Shown in pieces: positions 1 to 8,698 of a stretch of DNA of 64,000 nucleotides. A program made the translations under genes and the position numbers. Position 1 is the first letter of the stretch, and the number at the start of each line of letters is the position of its first letter. The stretch is from Deltaproteobacteria bacterium (GTDB lineage Bacteria > Myxococcota > Kuafuiibacteriia > Kuafuiibacteriales > Kuafuiibacteriaceae), in NCBI GenBank assembly GCA_016713425.1, contig JADJPE010000005.1, positions 2,852,001 through 2,916,000 on the forward strand, read 5' to 3'. The notes below the pieces were generated by a model. It saw only the letters and a list, made by a program, of their open reading frames with translations, made no database searches and had not been told where the DNA came from.

Positions 1-2
1 TC

Positions 3-476
3 ATGGCTTGTTTGTTCCTCTTCGGGATGTTCGGCGCGTGTCAGGGCGCTCCCGAGGTGCGCGGCGAGCCGGCGTTCCTCGCGATCGAGAATCAGAGCCA
101 GTACGAACTCATCGAGCTACGCGTTCACTCTGGGATTCGGTATCTCGAAACCGAGAACCTCCTCGCCTCTCCATTGCGGCCGGGTGATGTTCGGCCGCTG
201 TACGGGTCGGGCGAATTCTACGTCACGGTATACCGCGAGCGCTATCGGCTCGGCCCAGTCTACGCGTTTACGACCGCATACCCCATTCATCTCCTGGATG
301 ACACGGGCTACCGGCTCGCCGTCTTCGATGAGTCGTTCCGGCTCGACGAGATCCCGTGGCGGGCACCGAATTCGTGGCGGCTACGGCCTGAACCCATTCG
401 AATCCTGGCTCAGTTCGTCGCGACCGAAGAGTTCGCTTCGTCCGACGCCGACGCTGTGCTCAATCCGGCGAGGTGA
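3..476 (+). CDS. Putative lipoprotein, start uncertain
   Basis: The 157-residue protein opens with a short hydrophobic stretch ending in GMFGAC, which fits a lipobox, so it is probably a lipid-anchored envelope protein. The body has no family I recognise; it reads as mixed beta-rich sequence with many aromatic residues around 75-130. The start lies at the window edge, so an upstream start is possible although the signal-peptide-like N-terminus argues this is close to the true one. Its last 67 bases overlap the 3' end of the convergent gene that follows. That overlap is unusual but both frames look coding. Confidence 0.5.
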   Translation: MACLFLFGMFGACQGAPEVRGEPAFLAIENQSQYELIELRVHSGIRYLETENLLASPLRPGDVRPLYGSGEFYVTVYRERYRLGPVYAFTTAYPIHLLDDTGYRLAVFDESFRLDEIPWRAPNSWRLRPEPIRILAQFVATEEFASSDADAVLNPAR

Positions 477-2338
477 TCGAAGATGCTCGGCGTGGATGAA
501 GAGTCTGAATCCGTTGGCGACGACTCTTGACGCGGTGCCGCACCGGTCTGGTGGGCGAGGGTCTCGACCAACGCCTTGGCCTTCGCTCGAGCCTCTCCTT
601 CGTTCATCCTGCCCGTCGAAACCAGCGAGCGCATTCCGGCGGCGGCCGTCTCTGCTTCGGAGACGAATCTCCCGAATGGCTCAGGGTCCAGTTGATCGAC
701 GAGTCGGTGCACCACTTCTCTGGCCCTCGACTTCGCCCCGCCGAAGCCGCCATCGTCCATGTCATGCCAGAGCAAGCGAAAGAGCTTACGGACGTCGGCG
801 GCGAAATCTCGGACACAGTTTCCATCTCGGGGAAGCTTTGCGATCAGCTTCAGAGCAAGAGGGACCGCCTCCTTCGCCTGCAGCTCCAATTCACCGTGGT
901 GTCGCTGACCAGCCAAGGTTCGAATGAGGCGCTCTATGCGTCTCAGCTGGGGTGCGATGTTCTCGGATGCATGTTTGGGGTCCTTCATCAGCTCGTCTGC
1001 GAAAGCCTTGGCCTTCGCCGAGTCATATCCAAGGCCACCCTCGGTCGTCGGACGAGAAGCGAAGGCGATGGCTTTCGCCTCGTTGGTTTCAGAAGACGCC
1101 CTGATGTCCTCAAGTTTCTCAAGGATCGGCAAGGCGTGCGACGCCCAAGGCTGCGTCGCGACCGCGCCGGGTGACCGAAATTTCGGGCGTTCCGAACCCG
1201 TGTGGCTCCCGGATCTGGAAAGCGCATCGATCAGCAAGGCCAGGTCGTCCTCGCTCATTTCCGGGTGAGCAACAATGACCTCTTCTGCGAAGGCGGCCGC
1301 CTCGGGCTGCGTCAGGCCGAGACCTCCTCGGTCGAGGGGGCGGTGGGCGGTGATGTAGAGTTGTCCGATCGGGTCCGAGAGCCGAAGTCTTGTTCGTGCG
1401 CGCTCGAAAGCGTCGTCGTCGCGCGCCGCCTTGCGTGCGTAGTCGAGCGCCGCTCGATGCGGAAGCGCTTTGCCTCCGCGACGAAGAGGTTTCACGGCGA
1501 GTTCGAAGGCGAGCACGAAACGATCGGCGTATTGGGCCGCATGCGGGCCCGTAAGCTCGCGGGTCGCGAATTTCCAGGCTTCCCTTCTTGTCATGCCGAG
1601 CCCCACTCGGCGCCTCGTTCCGGGGCGTTGCGCGAAGGTGCACAAGATCTTGACCGCCGACAGATAGTCATCGGCTTCCTTCTGGGATGAGACCTGTCGA
1701 CGGACGACGTTGGATGCAAACGCAATGGCGTCTTGCTCGTGCCTTTTCCAGGGCAGAAAGGCTGGGCCGAGCTCGTCCATGGCGAGATGGAACGCGGCGG
1801 ACAACGCTCGAGCCAAATCCGCCGGGTTCGCGTGTGCCAGGTTGGTTGTTGGCAGTTCGGTGACCATACGGCCGAGTTGGCCCCGATGAGCCCAACCGCC
1901 AAGCGCAAGTCCACCTTCGCTTTTGGGTTTGCGTGCCGTCGTGAGCAGATGCGTAACTGCGCCTTCACGCACCTCGGCGACGCTGGCTTCGTCTAAAGCC
2001 ATTCGGATCGCAAGCTCAGTTGCGTCGACGGGGCGGAGATTCAAGTCGTTGCGGTCGCGAGCGCGTGCGTAGGTCCTCTCGAGTCTCTCGAGTCGGTCGA
2101 GTGGGGACGCCGAATCACCACGGATGATCGCCTTCCCTACGGATGTGCATGCATCGAGATATTCCTGTGCGAGAACCTCTTGAAGGCGTCGCGCACCGCG
2201 GGGCCCTAGAATTCGGTTCGCGCCTTCGAGCAATGATGGTCGAGGCGCGTCGGCGGTGTGCGGGCGAGATGGGCGGAAGGCGCCGCCGCCAACCGGCCGG
2301 CTACCCATGGCTGCACGAAATCTAGGGAGCCCGAACAT
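410..2338 (-). CDS. Large repeat-containing hypothetical protein
   Basis: 642 residues, no signal peptide or membrane segment, mostly helical and rich in Ala, Arg and Glu. No known domain is recognised. Several segments share a degenerate core of the form RP-x(3)-GGLGL followed by an Ala-rich helix ending in A-x-x-FA (for example around residues 230, 335 and 430). This indicates a diverged internal repeat of roughly 60-110 residues. The N-terminal 35 residues are Pro/Arg-rich and may be disordered. The ribosome binding site at the chosen ATG is weak; a second Met at residue 11 is an alternative. The gene overlaps the convergent lipoprotein gene at its 3' end. It could be a structural or protein-binding repeat protein; no function is assigned. 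Confidence 0.55.
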   Translation of the reverse strand: MFGLPRFRAAMGSRPVGGGAFRPSRPHTADAPRPSLLEGANRILGPRGARRLQEVLAQEYLDACTSVGKAIIRGDSASPLDRLERLERTYARARDRNDLNLRPVDATELAIRMALDEASVAEVREGAVTHLLTTARKPKSEGGLALGGWAHRGQLGRMVTELPTTNLAHANPADLARALSAAFHLAMDELGPAFLPWKRHEQDAIAFASNVVRRQVSSQKEADDYLSAVKILCTFAQRPGTRRRVGLGMTRREAWKFATRELTGPHAAQYADRFVLAFELAVKPLRRGGKALPHRAALDYARKAARDDDAFERARTRLRLSDPIGQLYITAHRPLDRGGLGLTQPEAAAFAEEVIVAHPEMSEDDLALLIDALSRSGSHTGSERPKFRSPGAVATQPWASHALPILEKLEDIRASSETNEAKAIAFASRPTTEGGLGYDSAKAKAFADELMKDPKHASENIAPQLRRIERLIRTLAGQRHHGELELQAKEAVPLALKLIAKLPRDGNCVRDFAADVRKLFRLLWHDMDDGGFGGAKSRAREVVHRLVDQLDPEPFGRFVSEAETAAAGMRSLVSTGRMNEGEARAKAKALVETLAHQTGAAPRQESSPTDSDSSSTPSIFDHLAGLSTASASDEANSSVATN

Positions 2339-2527
2339 GGTGGTCTTATCGGTCGCCCCGAGCCGAGGATGCGCCGAAAGTCCCGATCATTTCGGGCAGG
2401 TCTCGCGGGACGAAGTGTCACAGGAACGATTCTCTCGGAAGGACTCCGCGCGTCGTTGGATGCAACGACTTGGGTTCTTGCATGCGCCGAGCGTCTAATC
2501 TGGACCTGTGCGGTCCCACGGGTGCTC

Positions 2528-2950
2528 TCACGCTGGGGGGCGCTCGCTGGCGAACCTCCTGGTCTTCGGCTGCGCGCTGCGTTTGGCTTCGGTGGCCTGA
2601 TGTTGCGCGCGCACCTTGTCCATGTCGAGCGCGCGGACTTGCGCTGCAAGTTCATCGAGGGCTTCTCTGGGCACCATTCCGGGTTGCACACCGAGAAGGA
2701 TGCCGTCGCGAAGGATCATGAGGGTCGGGATGCTCTGAATACCGAAGGCCGCCGAGAGGTGAGGTTCGGCTTCCGTGTCGATCTTGCCGAAGACGATGTC
2801 GGGATGACGGGCGGCCGCCGCCTCAAAGATCGGCGCGAAGGCTCGGCATGGGCCGCACCACGAGGCCCAGAAGTCGAGGAATACGATTCCGCTCTTTACG
2901 GTCTCTTCGAAGTTGCGCTCGGTGACAGTCCGCGTGTTTGTCGTCTTCAT
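2528..2950 (-). CDS. Thioredoxin-family protein
   Basis: A 140-residue thioredoxin-fold protein with the canonical active site WCGPC near residue 31, preceded by the strand FLDFWAS. It also has the cis-proline loop SIPTLMIL near residue 75, giving a complete cytosolic thioredoxin domain. The open frame runs further upstream, but that extension is low-complexity and unlike thioredoxins. I placed the start at the ATG giving MKTTNTRTV, just before the fold begins. The 32-residue tail after the domain is charged (Lys, Arg, Gln) and unlike standard TrxA. It probably acts as a general disulfide reductase. The upstream same-strand flavin-binding protein gene ends 94 bases away, so the two may be co-transcribed. 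Confidence 0.85.
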   Translation of the reverse strand: MKTTNTRTVTERNFEETVKSGIVFLDFWASWCGPCRAFAPIFEAAAARHPDIVFGKIDTEAEPHLSAAFGIQSIPTLMILRDGILLGVQPGMVPREALDELAAQVRALDMDKVRAQHQATEAKRSAQPKTRRFASERPPA

Positions 2951-3044
2951 GCCCGTGGGAGCTCGGTGCGCGCCGAAAGGATTCGCCGAGCCGAGCGGCT
3001 CGTCCACCGGTGGCCGTGGATGGCTGTTCTGGGGTTTCCTCGTA

Positions 3045-3593
3045 TTAGCGACGCGACTGGGTGCGATAGGCTTCGACGTCCAACCAGAAGATCGCGCCGA
3101 AACCGCCGATGTAGCGGAGGTGTGCGGGCACGATCCGATAGAGCTTGAAATCATGCGTCTGGCCGTAGGCGGGCGCGCTCGGGACGCGTGCTTGGTAGAG
3201 CGGCCAGAGCTGCGCGGCTTCAGGTTGTATGGCCTCCGCGACGGTTCCCATGACCGAGAGGCGCGCGTGAGCCTGAACGTCGGCGTCTCGTGACGGGTCC
3301 TCGTAGACGAGCAGGCACGCTCTCGGATCGGCCCGGAAGTTTCGGGTGTGCTGGGCGATGCTTGCCGTGTAGATCAAGATGTCGCCGTCCACCGTGAGCG
3401 CGTAGGGTACGACCGACCCAAAGGGCCACCCATCGTGCTTGTGGGAGATGGTCGAAAGCACGCCATGTCGGGCTGCTCGGAGAAGGTGGACGGCTTGGGT
3501 GACCGCCTCGTCGCGGTCGATCCGTTGCGCGGACTCGGCTTCTTCGGGTGTGGAATCCATCGCCACGGACGGTTCTGAGGGGAGCTCGTTCAT
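3045..3593 (-). CDS. PNPOx-like FMN-binding protein
   Basis: This protein of about 182 residues has the split-barrel pattern of the pyridoxamine-5'-phosphate oxidase-like family (HugZ-type). An N-terminal helix is followed by HGVLSTIS, GWPFGSVVPYA, and RNFRADPRACLLVYE with downstream strands. It ends with the motif YRIVPAHLRYIGGFG, which is typical of HugZ/CREG-type members. Such proteins bind FMN or haem and are usually cytosolic; the exact substrate cannot be told from sequence. The start was set at ATG 3593 because upstream codons look non-family. A further in-frame Met lies 11 codons downstream. It precedes the thioredoxin gene on the same strand, which suggests a small redox pair. Confidence 0.8.
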   Translation of the reverse strand: MNELPSEPSVAMDSTPEEAESAQRIDRDEAVTQAVHLLRAARHGVLSTISHKHDGWPFGSVVPYALTVDGDILIYTASIAQHTRNFRADPRACLLVYEDPSRDADVQAHARLSVMGTVAEAIQPEAAQLWPLYQARVPSAPAYGQTHDFKLYRIVPAHLRYIGGFGAIFWLDVEAYRTQSRR

Positions 3594-3692
3594 CGGTGTC
3601 TTCGGAGGACATGATGAGCCACTTGGCGCAAAATGACGAGCTGCGGGGCGCATGGTCGGGCACAAGTCGAGCTCTCGCCGAGCACTCGCCGG

Positions 3693-3757
3693 ATAAGAGA
3701 AGATAGAGGTTAGAAGGTAGAAGGTAGAGGCTAGAAGATAGAGGTTAGCCTAGGTCG
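3693..3757. repeat. Purine-rich short tandem repeat (TAGAAG/GGTAGA)
   Basis: An intergenic array of imperfect 7-9 base units built on TAGAAGGTAGA and GATAGAGGTTAG lies between the PNPOx-like gene and pgi. It carries no open frame. It falls in the upstream region of pgi but no promoter consensus is clear. Comparable purine- or pyrimidine-rich tracts occur near 30064 and 37530. Confidence 0.7.
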
Positions 3758-3817
3758 ATCGAGACCGGCGGAAATCTCGTTGGACTGGGGTTCGGACGCA
3801 GCTAGGCTCCCGCCATC

Positions 3818-5533
3818 ATGTCACTCACCCAAAGCCCGGCTTATCGTGCGCTCGCTGCCCATCGGGACCGCATGGCGTCCGTCCATCTGCGCGACCTTTT
3901 TGCGAAGGATCCCAAGCGGTTCGAGTCGTTTTCCCTCGAAGTCGGGGAGATCTTCGCCGACCTCTCCAAGAACCGTGTCGACGCTGAGACGATGAGGCTG
4001 CTCGTCGACTTCGCTCGCCAGCAGAACATCGAGGCGGCGGTGGCTGAGATGTTCTCCGGTCAGCGCATCAATCGCACCGAGAACCGCCCCGTACTGCACG
4101 TCGCGCTTCGCAATCGTTCGAACCGGCCCATCGAGGTCGATGGCCAAGACGTGATGCCACTCGTGAACGCGGTCTTGACCAAGATGCGTTCGTTCACGGC
4201 GCGCCTGCGTTCGGGGCAGTTTGTCGGGCACACGGGACGCGCGATCACGGATGTCGTGAACATCGGCATCGGCGGGAGTGACCTTGGGCCCGTCATGGTG
4301 ACCGAGGCGCTCAAGCCGTACTGGAAGGGGCGCGCGGCGGGTGAAGCCCCGCTCCGCCCTCACTTCGTGTCGAACGTTGATGGCACCCATATCGTCGAGG
4401 TTCTTCGCGAGCTGGATCCAGAAACCACGCTCTTTATCGTTGCTTCGAAGACCTTCACGACGCAGGAGACGCTCGCCAACGCCAAGACAGCGCGTACTTG
4501 GCTGCTCGAAAAGTTGGGCGCTTCGGAGGCCGCGATTCCGCATCACTTCGTGGCGGTCTCCACCGCCGCCAAGGAGGTCGCGAGCTTTGGGATCGACACC
4601 GACAACATGTTCGAGTTCTGGGATTGGGTTGGGGGGCGCTACTCGCTATGGAGTGCGATTGGTCTTTCGATCGCTTGTACGATCGGCATGGATCATTTCG
4701 AAGCGCTCCTCGGTGGCGCACACACGATGGATGAGCACTTCCGCACTGCGCCGCTCGAGCGGAACCTCCCCGTGCTCTTGGGCCTGCTCGGCGTTTGGTA
4801 CTCGAACTTCTTGGGTGCCGAGAGCCACGCGATCTTGCCCTACGACCAGTACCTTCATCGGCTGGCTGCGTATCTTCAGCAGGCCGACATGGAGTCGAAC
4901 GGCAAGCGCGTCGACCGTGACGGGCACGCGATCGAAGACTACACGACGGGACCGGTTCTTTGGGGTGAGCCGGGCACGAATGGGCAACACGCGTTCTATC
5001 AGCTCATCCACCAAGGGACGCGGCTGGTTCCGTGCGACTTCATCGCGCCCGTTGAGTCTCACAACCCAGTCGGGCAACACCACGAGATGTTGCTCGCCAA
5101 CTACTTTGCCCAAACCGAGGCGTTGATGAAGGGCAAGACCTTGGAAGAAGCTCGTCGCGAGCTCGAGGCGTCCGGCAAATCACCAGAAGTCGTTGCGCAG
5201 CTGGCGCCTCACAAGGTCTTTCCGGGAAATCGTCCGACGACGTCGATTCTGGTTCCGAAGGTCACGCCGAGCGTTCTCGGACAGCTCATCGCGATGTATG
5301 AGCACAAGATCTTCGTGCAAGGCATTCTGTGGAACATCCACAGCTTTGATCAGTGGGGCGTGGAGCTTGGTAAGCAGCTTGCGCAGAAAATTCTTCCTGA
5401 GCTCGCGTCGCTTGACGAGGTCACGACCCACGATGCTTCGACGAATGGTCTCATCCAGCGGTACAAGGGGCTTCGCGGTTCTTGTCGGTCGTCGGAGGTC
5501 GTCGGAGGATCGAGCGCCCGGACGACTGGTTGA
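3818..5533 (+). CDS. pgi: Glucose-6-phosphate isomerase
   Basis: Full-length phosphoglucose isomerase (571 residues) interconverting glucose-6-phosphate and fructose-6-phosphate in the cytosol. The sugar-phosphate motif NIGIGGSDLGPVM and the threonine-rich phosphate loop IVASKTFTTQET are intact. Signature 1 (region around EFWDWVGGRYSLWSAIGL), GQHAFYQLIHQGTRLVPCDF with the catalytic His, and the C-terminal KHKIF-type element YEHKIFVQGILWNIHSFDQWGVELGK are all present. The normal C-terminus (NGLIQRYKGLR) is followed by about 18 extra residues of low complexity before the stop. The gene stands alone, followed by a non-coding gap and the metal cluster. Confidence 0.97.
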   Translation: MSLTQSPAYRALAAHRDRMASVHLRDLFAKDPKRFESFSLEVGEIFADLSKNRVDAETMRLLVDFARQQNIEAAVAEMFSGQRINRTENRPVLHVALRNRSNRPIEVDGQDVMPLVNAVLTKMRSFTARLRSGQFVGHTGRAITDVVNIGIGGSDLGPVMVTEALKPYWKGRAAGEAPLRPHFVSNVDGTHIVEVLRELDPETTLFIVASKTFTTQETLANAKTARTWLLEKLGASEAAIPHHFVAVSTAAKEVASFGIDTDNMFEFWDWVGGRYSLWSAIGLSIACTIGMDHFEALLGGAHTMDEHFRTAPLERNLPVLLGLLGVWYSNFLGAESHAILPYDQYLHRLAAYLQQADMESNGKRVDRDGHAIEDYTTGPVLWGEPGTNGQHAFYQLIHQGTRLVPCDFIAPVESHNPVGQHHEMLLANYFAQTEALMKGKTLEEARRELEASGKSPEVVAQLAPHKVFPGNRPTTSILVPKVTPSVLGQLIAMYEHKIFVQGILWNIHSFDQWGVELGKQLAQKILPELASLDEVTTHDASTNGLIQRYKGLRGSCRSSEVVGGSSARTTG

Positions 5534-5627
5534 ACACCACGTCGATGGGCGACGCCGCAGCGTTTCGGGGCACGGATCTCTCGTCTTGACTTCCCCTGCG
5601 ACGCGGCGCGACCATCAGCCCCGGTCT

Positions 5628-6119
5628 ATGCACTCTCCGGCCGCCTCATCGTGGATGCGAGGAATGCCGCTCGGCGCCGTTCGTGTCGGGGTGGTTGTGC
5701 TTCTGGTTCTTGCGGGCGTTGCGGAGGGGGCAGCGGTCGCGCACGCGCTGACCACCCGCCATCGTCTGTGCCTCGAACATGGACAGGCTGTGCACATCGA
5801 ACGTGCGCAGTCTGAACGTGCGCAGTCTGAACGTGCGCAGTCTGAACGCGCGCAATCTGAACGCGCGCCGAATGTCGCCGGCGACCCGAGTGTGCAGGCC
5901 GCGGACGATTCCTCTTCGTCGCCGGACGACACCCATCATCACTGCACGCTGCTCGCCACATCGGGCCACCCTGCGCTCGACACGAAGGCTGAGACACCGT
6001 CGCCCAGCTTGCTCGCGGTCGGGGTGAGCGCGATTCATCTTGCTTCCACGCCTGCCGTGGGCCGGGCAGTGTTTCGCTTGGCCCCGAAGAACTCTCCGCC
6101 TCGGTCGCGCCTCGCTTAA
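5628..6119 (+). CDS. Small exported protein with His-rich segment
   Basis: A 163-residue frame starting at ATG 5628. It has an N-terminal hydrophobic segment (VGVVVLLVLAGVAEGAAVAHA), consistent with a signal peptide or anchor. A segment HALTTRHRLCLEHGQAVH and the cluster DDTHHHCTLLA follow, giving paired His and Cys residues that could bind metal. Four copies of ERAQS from a 15-base tandem repeat separate them. I know no firm family; the pattern recalls small DUF2946-type exported proteins found beside metal or cobalamin uptake genes. It precedes the outer-membrane barrel and the ZnuA-like gene on the same strand. The frame is also open upstream inside pgi, so the exact start is moderately sure. 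Confidence 0.55.
   Translation: MHSPAASSWMRGMPLGAVRVGVVVLLVLAGVAEGAAVAHALTTRHRLCLEHGQAVHIERAQSERAQSERAQSERAQSERAPNVAGDPSVQAADDSSSSPDDTHHHCTLLATSGHPALDTKAETPSPSLLAVGVSAIHLASTPAVGRAVFRLAPKNSPPRSRLA
5799..5869 (+). repeat. 15-bp tandem repeat, ~4.7 copies
   Basis: The unit GAACGTGCGCAGTCT is repeated with few changes; the last copies carry GCGC and AAT variants. It encodes ERAQS inside the small His-rich protein, in frame. Confidence 0.9.
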
Positions 6120-6249
6120 ACGGTTCTGATTCTGACGTGCTTGTCCGCCTTTCGGCGGGAATCTGCGCGCTCAGCATCTCTCATCCCGCAAGATGCCGGG
6201 GCCGCTGTGGCGCCTGGATGGTCGCAATGCGGCCGGAGAATGAACGAAC

Positions 6250-7521
6250 ATGGGTCTGACTTCCGTCACGCGACTGATCGCGTTTCTTTCAGTGTGCGCT
6301 CTGACCTCAGCGCCGGCGTCGGTCTTGGGTTCTGTGTTTGCTTCCACCTCGACGTCCACCTCGAGCGCAGGCGAGGTCTCCGACGTCGATCGCGCGCTCA
6401 TTGAATCAGCCTTTGGTGCATCGGGCGATGGTGATGCGGCGGGGCAAAGCGTCGGGTCTTCCTCCTCGTCGTTCGCCTCCTTTTCGGGCGCGATCCAGAG
6501 CATGAATCCCGAGATCTCGCTCATTCTTGATGCGGCAGCTGCGTACTTCGACGGTGAACCCATGCAGCTTGGCGGGCATGACCCCAACAAGACGGGATTT
6601 TCGCTTCAACAGCTTGAGCTCCATATGGCCGGCAGTGTCGATCCCTTCTTTCGGCTCGACGCGAACATCGTGTTTGCGCTGTTCGGGGTGGAGGTCGAGG
6701 AAGTCTACGCCACGACTTTGGCGCTGCCCTATGGACTTCAGGCGCGAGGCGGTCAGTTCCTGACGCGATTCGGTCGAATCAATGCGACGCATCCGCATGC
6801 CTGGAGCTTCGTCGATCAGCCGCTCGTCATCGGGAAGTTCTTCGGATCCGAAGGCAATCGCGGCCTTGGCGCTGAGCTTTCATGGCTGTCTCCGCTCCCG
6901 TGGTATTTCGAGGTCTCGCTCTCGGCGAACAACGCCGACGGCGAGTGTTGTGCGCGGAGTTTCTTGGGGGCGGACGACTTTGAGGTTCGCGGTCCTCTCG
7001 ATCTCCTCTACACGACGACGATCAAGCAGTTCTTTCCTTTCAATGACAGTTGGTCATTGTCTCTCGGGCTTTCCGGGCAGTTTGGTCCCAACGCTTCGGG
7101 ATATCACAATCGGACGGCCATCTTTGGCACTGACGTTTATCTGCGCTACCGTCCGGTCGACTCGGCGGAGCGTAGCGCGCTGTCGCTGCAGGCCGAAGGA
7201 CTTTACCGTCGTCGTCAGATCCCGGACGGCCTCCTCGACGACTTCGGGATTTACGCGCAGCTCGTCTGGAACATCACGCCCGAGTGGGAAGTAGGCGGTC
7301 GCTTCGAGCACGTGAGCGGAGTGAGCGACGACCCCCTCGATCCCGACTGGACGCGGCCTCGTCGGCGAACGTCGCTCGAGGCGACCTTCTATCCATCTCA
7401 TTTTTCTCGGCTTCGTCTCCAGGGCAGCTACGACGAGCCCTTGTTTGCATCCCAACCTGTCTACGTCGCGATGTTCTCGCTCGAGGTCATGATCGGGGCA
7501 CACGGTGCGCACTCGTTCTGA
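6250..7521 (+). CDS. Outer-membrane barrel/porin in metal-uptake cluster
   Basis: 423 residues with an N-terminal signal peptide (LIAFLSVCALTSAPASVLGSVFA), a Ser/Thr-rich linker, then alternating-hydrophobicity strands ending in a C-terminal amphipathic strand. Phrases such as NPEISLILDAAAAYF, FSLQQLELHMAGSVDPFFR, GQFLTRFGRINATHPHAWSFVD and FFGSEGNRGLGAELSWL match the zinc-regulated, porin-like outer-membrane proteins that sit beside ZnuA-type genes in Proteobacteria. The likely role is passage of a metal complex across the outer membrane. It has an upstream GGAG and the stop overlaps an irrelevant frame. It is followed after 190 bases by the periplasmic binding protein. Confidence 0.75.
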   Translation: MGLTSVTRLIAFLSVCALTSAPASVLGSVFASTSTSTSSAGEVSDVDRALIESAFGASGDGDAAGQSVGSSSSSFASFSGAIQSMNPEISLILDAAAAYFDGEPMQLGGHDPNKTGFSLQQLELHMAGSVDPFFRLDANIVFALFGVEVEEVYATTLALPYGLQARGGQFLTRFGRINATHPHAWSFVDQPLVIGKFFGSEGNRGLGAELSWLSPLPWYFEVSLSANNADGECCARSFLGADDFEVRGPLDLLYTTTIKQFFPFNDSWSLSLGLSGQFGPNASGYHNRTAIFGTDVYLRYRPVDSAERSALSLQAEGLYRRRQIPDGLLDDFGIYAQLVWNITPEWEVGGRFEHVSGVSDDPLDPDWTRPRRRTSLEATFYPSHFSRLRLQGSYDEPLFASQPVYVAMFSLEVMIGAHGAHSF

Positions 7522-7542
7522 CGACCATGCCGGCTTTCTTCG

Positions 7543-7632
7543 GTTGGCCTCGTTTGGCTTCGCTCGGCTTGGCTTCGATCGGCTTGGCTTCGATCGGCTT
7601 GGCCTGGCCGGGCTTGGGTTGGTGTGGGCTTG
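7543..7632 (+). repeat. 15-bp repeat tract TTGGCTTCGATCGGC
   Basis: Degenerate copies of the 15-base unit fill much of the gap between the barrel gene and the ZnuA-like gene. The binding-protein frame is open through it and would give GFDRLGFDRLG-type peptide. However, the strong ribosome binding site and ATG lie downstream, so I treat this as non-coding spacer or untranslated leader. Confidence 0.75.
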
Positions 7633-7711
7633 GTTTCATGTGCCTTCTGGCCGATTTGTTTTGGTTCCTGTTGCCTTGTTTTACGGGCTCCTGCTCGCGG
7701 AGGATTCAATC

Positions 7712-8698
7712 ATGCTCGACTCGTCATCATCCCCTTCGAGGACCGCTCGCCCGAGGGAGGGCGCTTCGAACTGGCTACGTGCGTCGAACGGTCTGGGCGC
7801 GGTCGCGATTGCGTGCCTGCTCCTCGTCCATCCGACCCCGGCGTCGGCCAAGGTTCAGGTGGTGGCCACGTTGCCGGATCTCGCTGCGCTTGCGGAGGCG
7901 GTTGGAGGGGATCTGGTGGAAGTCACCGCGCTCGCCAAGCCAAATCAGGACCCTCATTATGTCGATGGACGTCCGAGTTTCCTGATTCCGTTGAGCCGTG
8001 CCGATCTCCTCCTCGTCAACGGGCTCGATCTCGAGGTTGGTTGGCTGCCGCCTCTTCTGACCAACGCGCGCAACGCCAAGATCATGCCGGGCGCATCGGG
8101 CTATCTGGATGGCTCGCTCGTGATTCATCGCCTCGAGGTGCCGAACAGCCGAATCGATCGCGCGATGGGCGACATTCATCCCGGCGGCAATCCGCACTAT
8201 CTGTACGACCCTCGGGCTGGACTCTTGGTCGCCGAGGCGATCGCCGAGCGACTGAGCACGATCGACCGAGATCACGAAGCGCTCTATCGGACGCAGCTCG
8301 CCGCGTTCTCGAAGGCGTTGACCGAGGTCTCTGACGCGGCGATGCGAAAGTTCGCTGAGCTTCCCGAGGCGAAACGTCAACTCGTCGTCTATCATCAATC
8401 CCTGGTCTATCTGTTCGACTGGCTCGGTCTCAAAGAGATCGCGGCCCTCGAGCCTAAGCCCGGGATCGCGCCGAATCCGAGCCATGTTGCGGATGTCTTG
8501 GCCACGATGCGCAAGGCGGGCGCGCGCGTCATCATCCAAGAGGAATTCTATCCAAGGCGTCTCTCCGACACCTTGGCGAAGATGACACACGGCGAGATCG
8601 TGAACCTGCGAGGCGGAGCGCGCTTCGAGGAGGGCGAGACCTATGTTCAGCGAATCGAGCGAAGCAGCGAGGCTCTCTATCATGCGTTGTCTCAATAG
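7712..8698 (+). CDS. Metal ABC transporter substrate-binding protein (ZnuA/TroA family)
   Basis: A 328-residue periplasmic binding protein of cluster A-I (zinc/manganese). The chosen ATG 7712 has GCGGAGG nine bases upstream and yields a signal peptide ending HPTPASA. Family features follow: VVATLPDLAALAEAVGG, then HYVDGRP with a likely metal His, the region around GDIHPGGNPHYLYDPR with two His, and VYHQSLVYLFDWLGL with the third. Near the C-terminus is the loop IIQEEFYPRR with acidic ligands. The usual His-rich loop is short. No permease or ATPase gene follows, so the transporter partners must be elsewhere, or the protein works differently. The next gene overlaps its 3' end by 17 bases. Confidence 0.9.
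   Translation: MLDSSSSPSRTARPREGASNWLRASNGLGAVAIACLLLVHPTPASAKVQVVATLPDLAALAEAVGGDLVEVTALAKPNQDPHYVDGRPSFLIPLSRADLLLVNGLDLEVGWLPPLLTNARNAKIMPGASGYLDGSLVIHRLEVPNSRIDRAMGDIHPGGNPHYLYDPRAGLLVAEAIAERLSTIDRDHEALYRTQLAAFSKALTEVSDAAMRKFAELPEAKRQLVVYHQSLVYLFDWLGLKEIAALEPKPGIAPNPSHVADVLATMRKAGARVIIQEEFYPRRLSDTLAKMTHGEIVNLRGGARFEEGETYVQRIERSSEALYHALSQ

Noticed and set aside
7505..7711. N-terminal extension of the ZnuA-like protein
   Set aside because: It is repeat-derived and overlaps the preceding gene; a strong ribosome binding site and signal peptide start at 7712.
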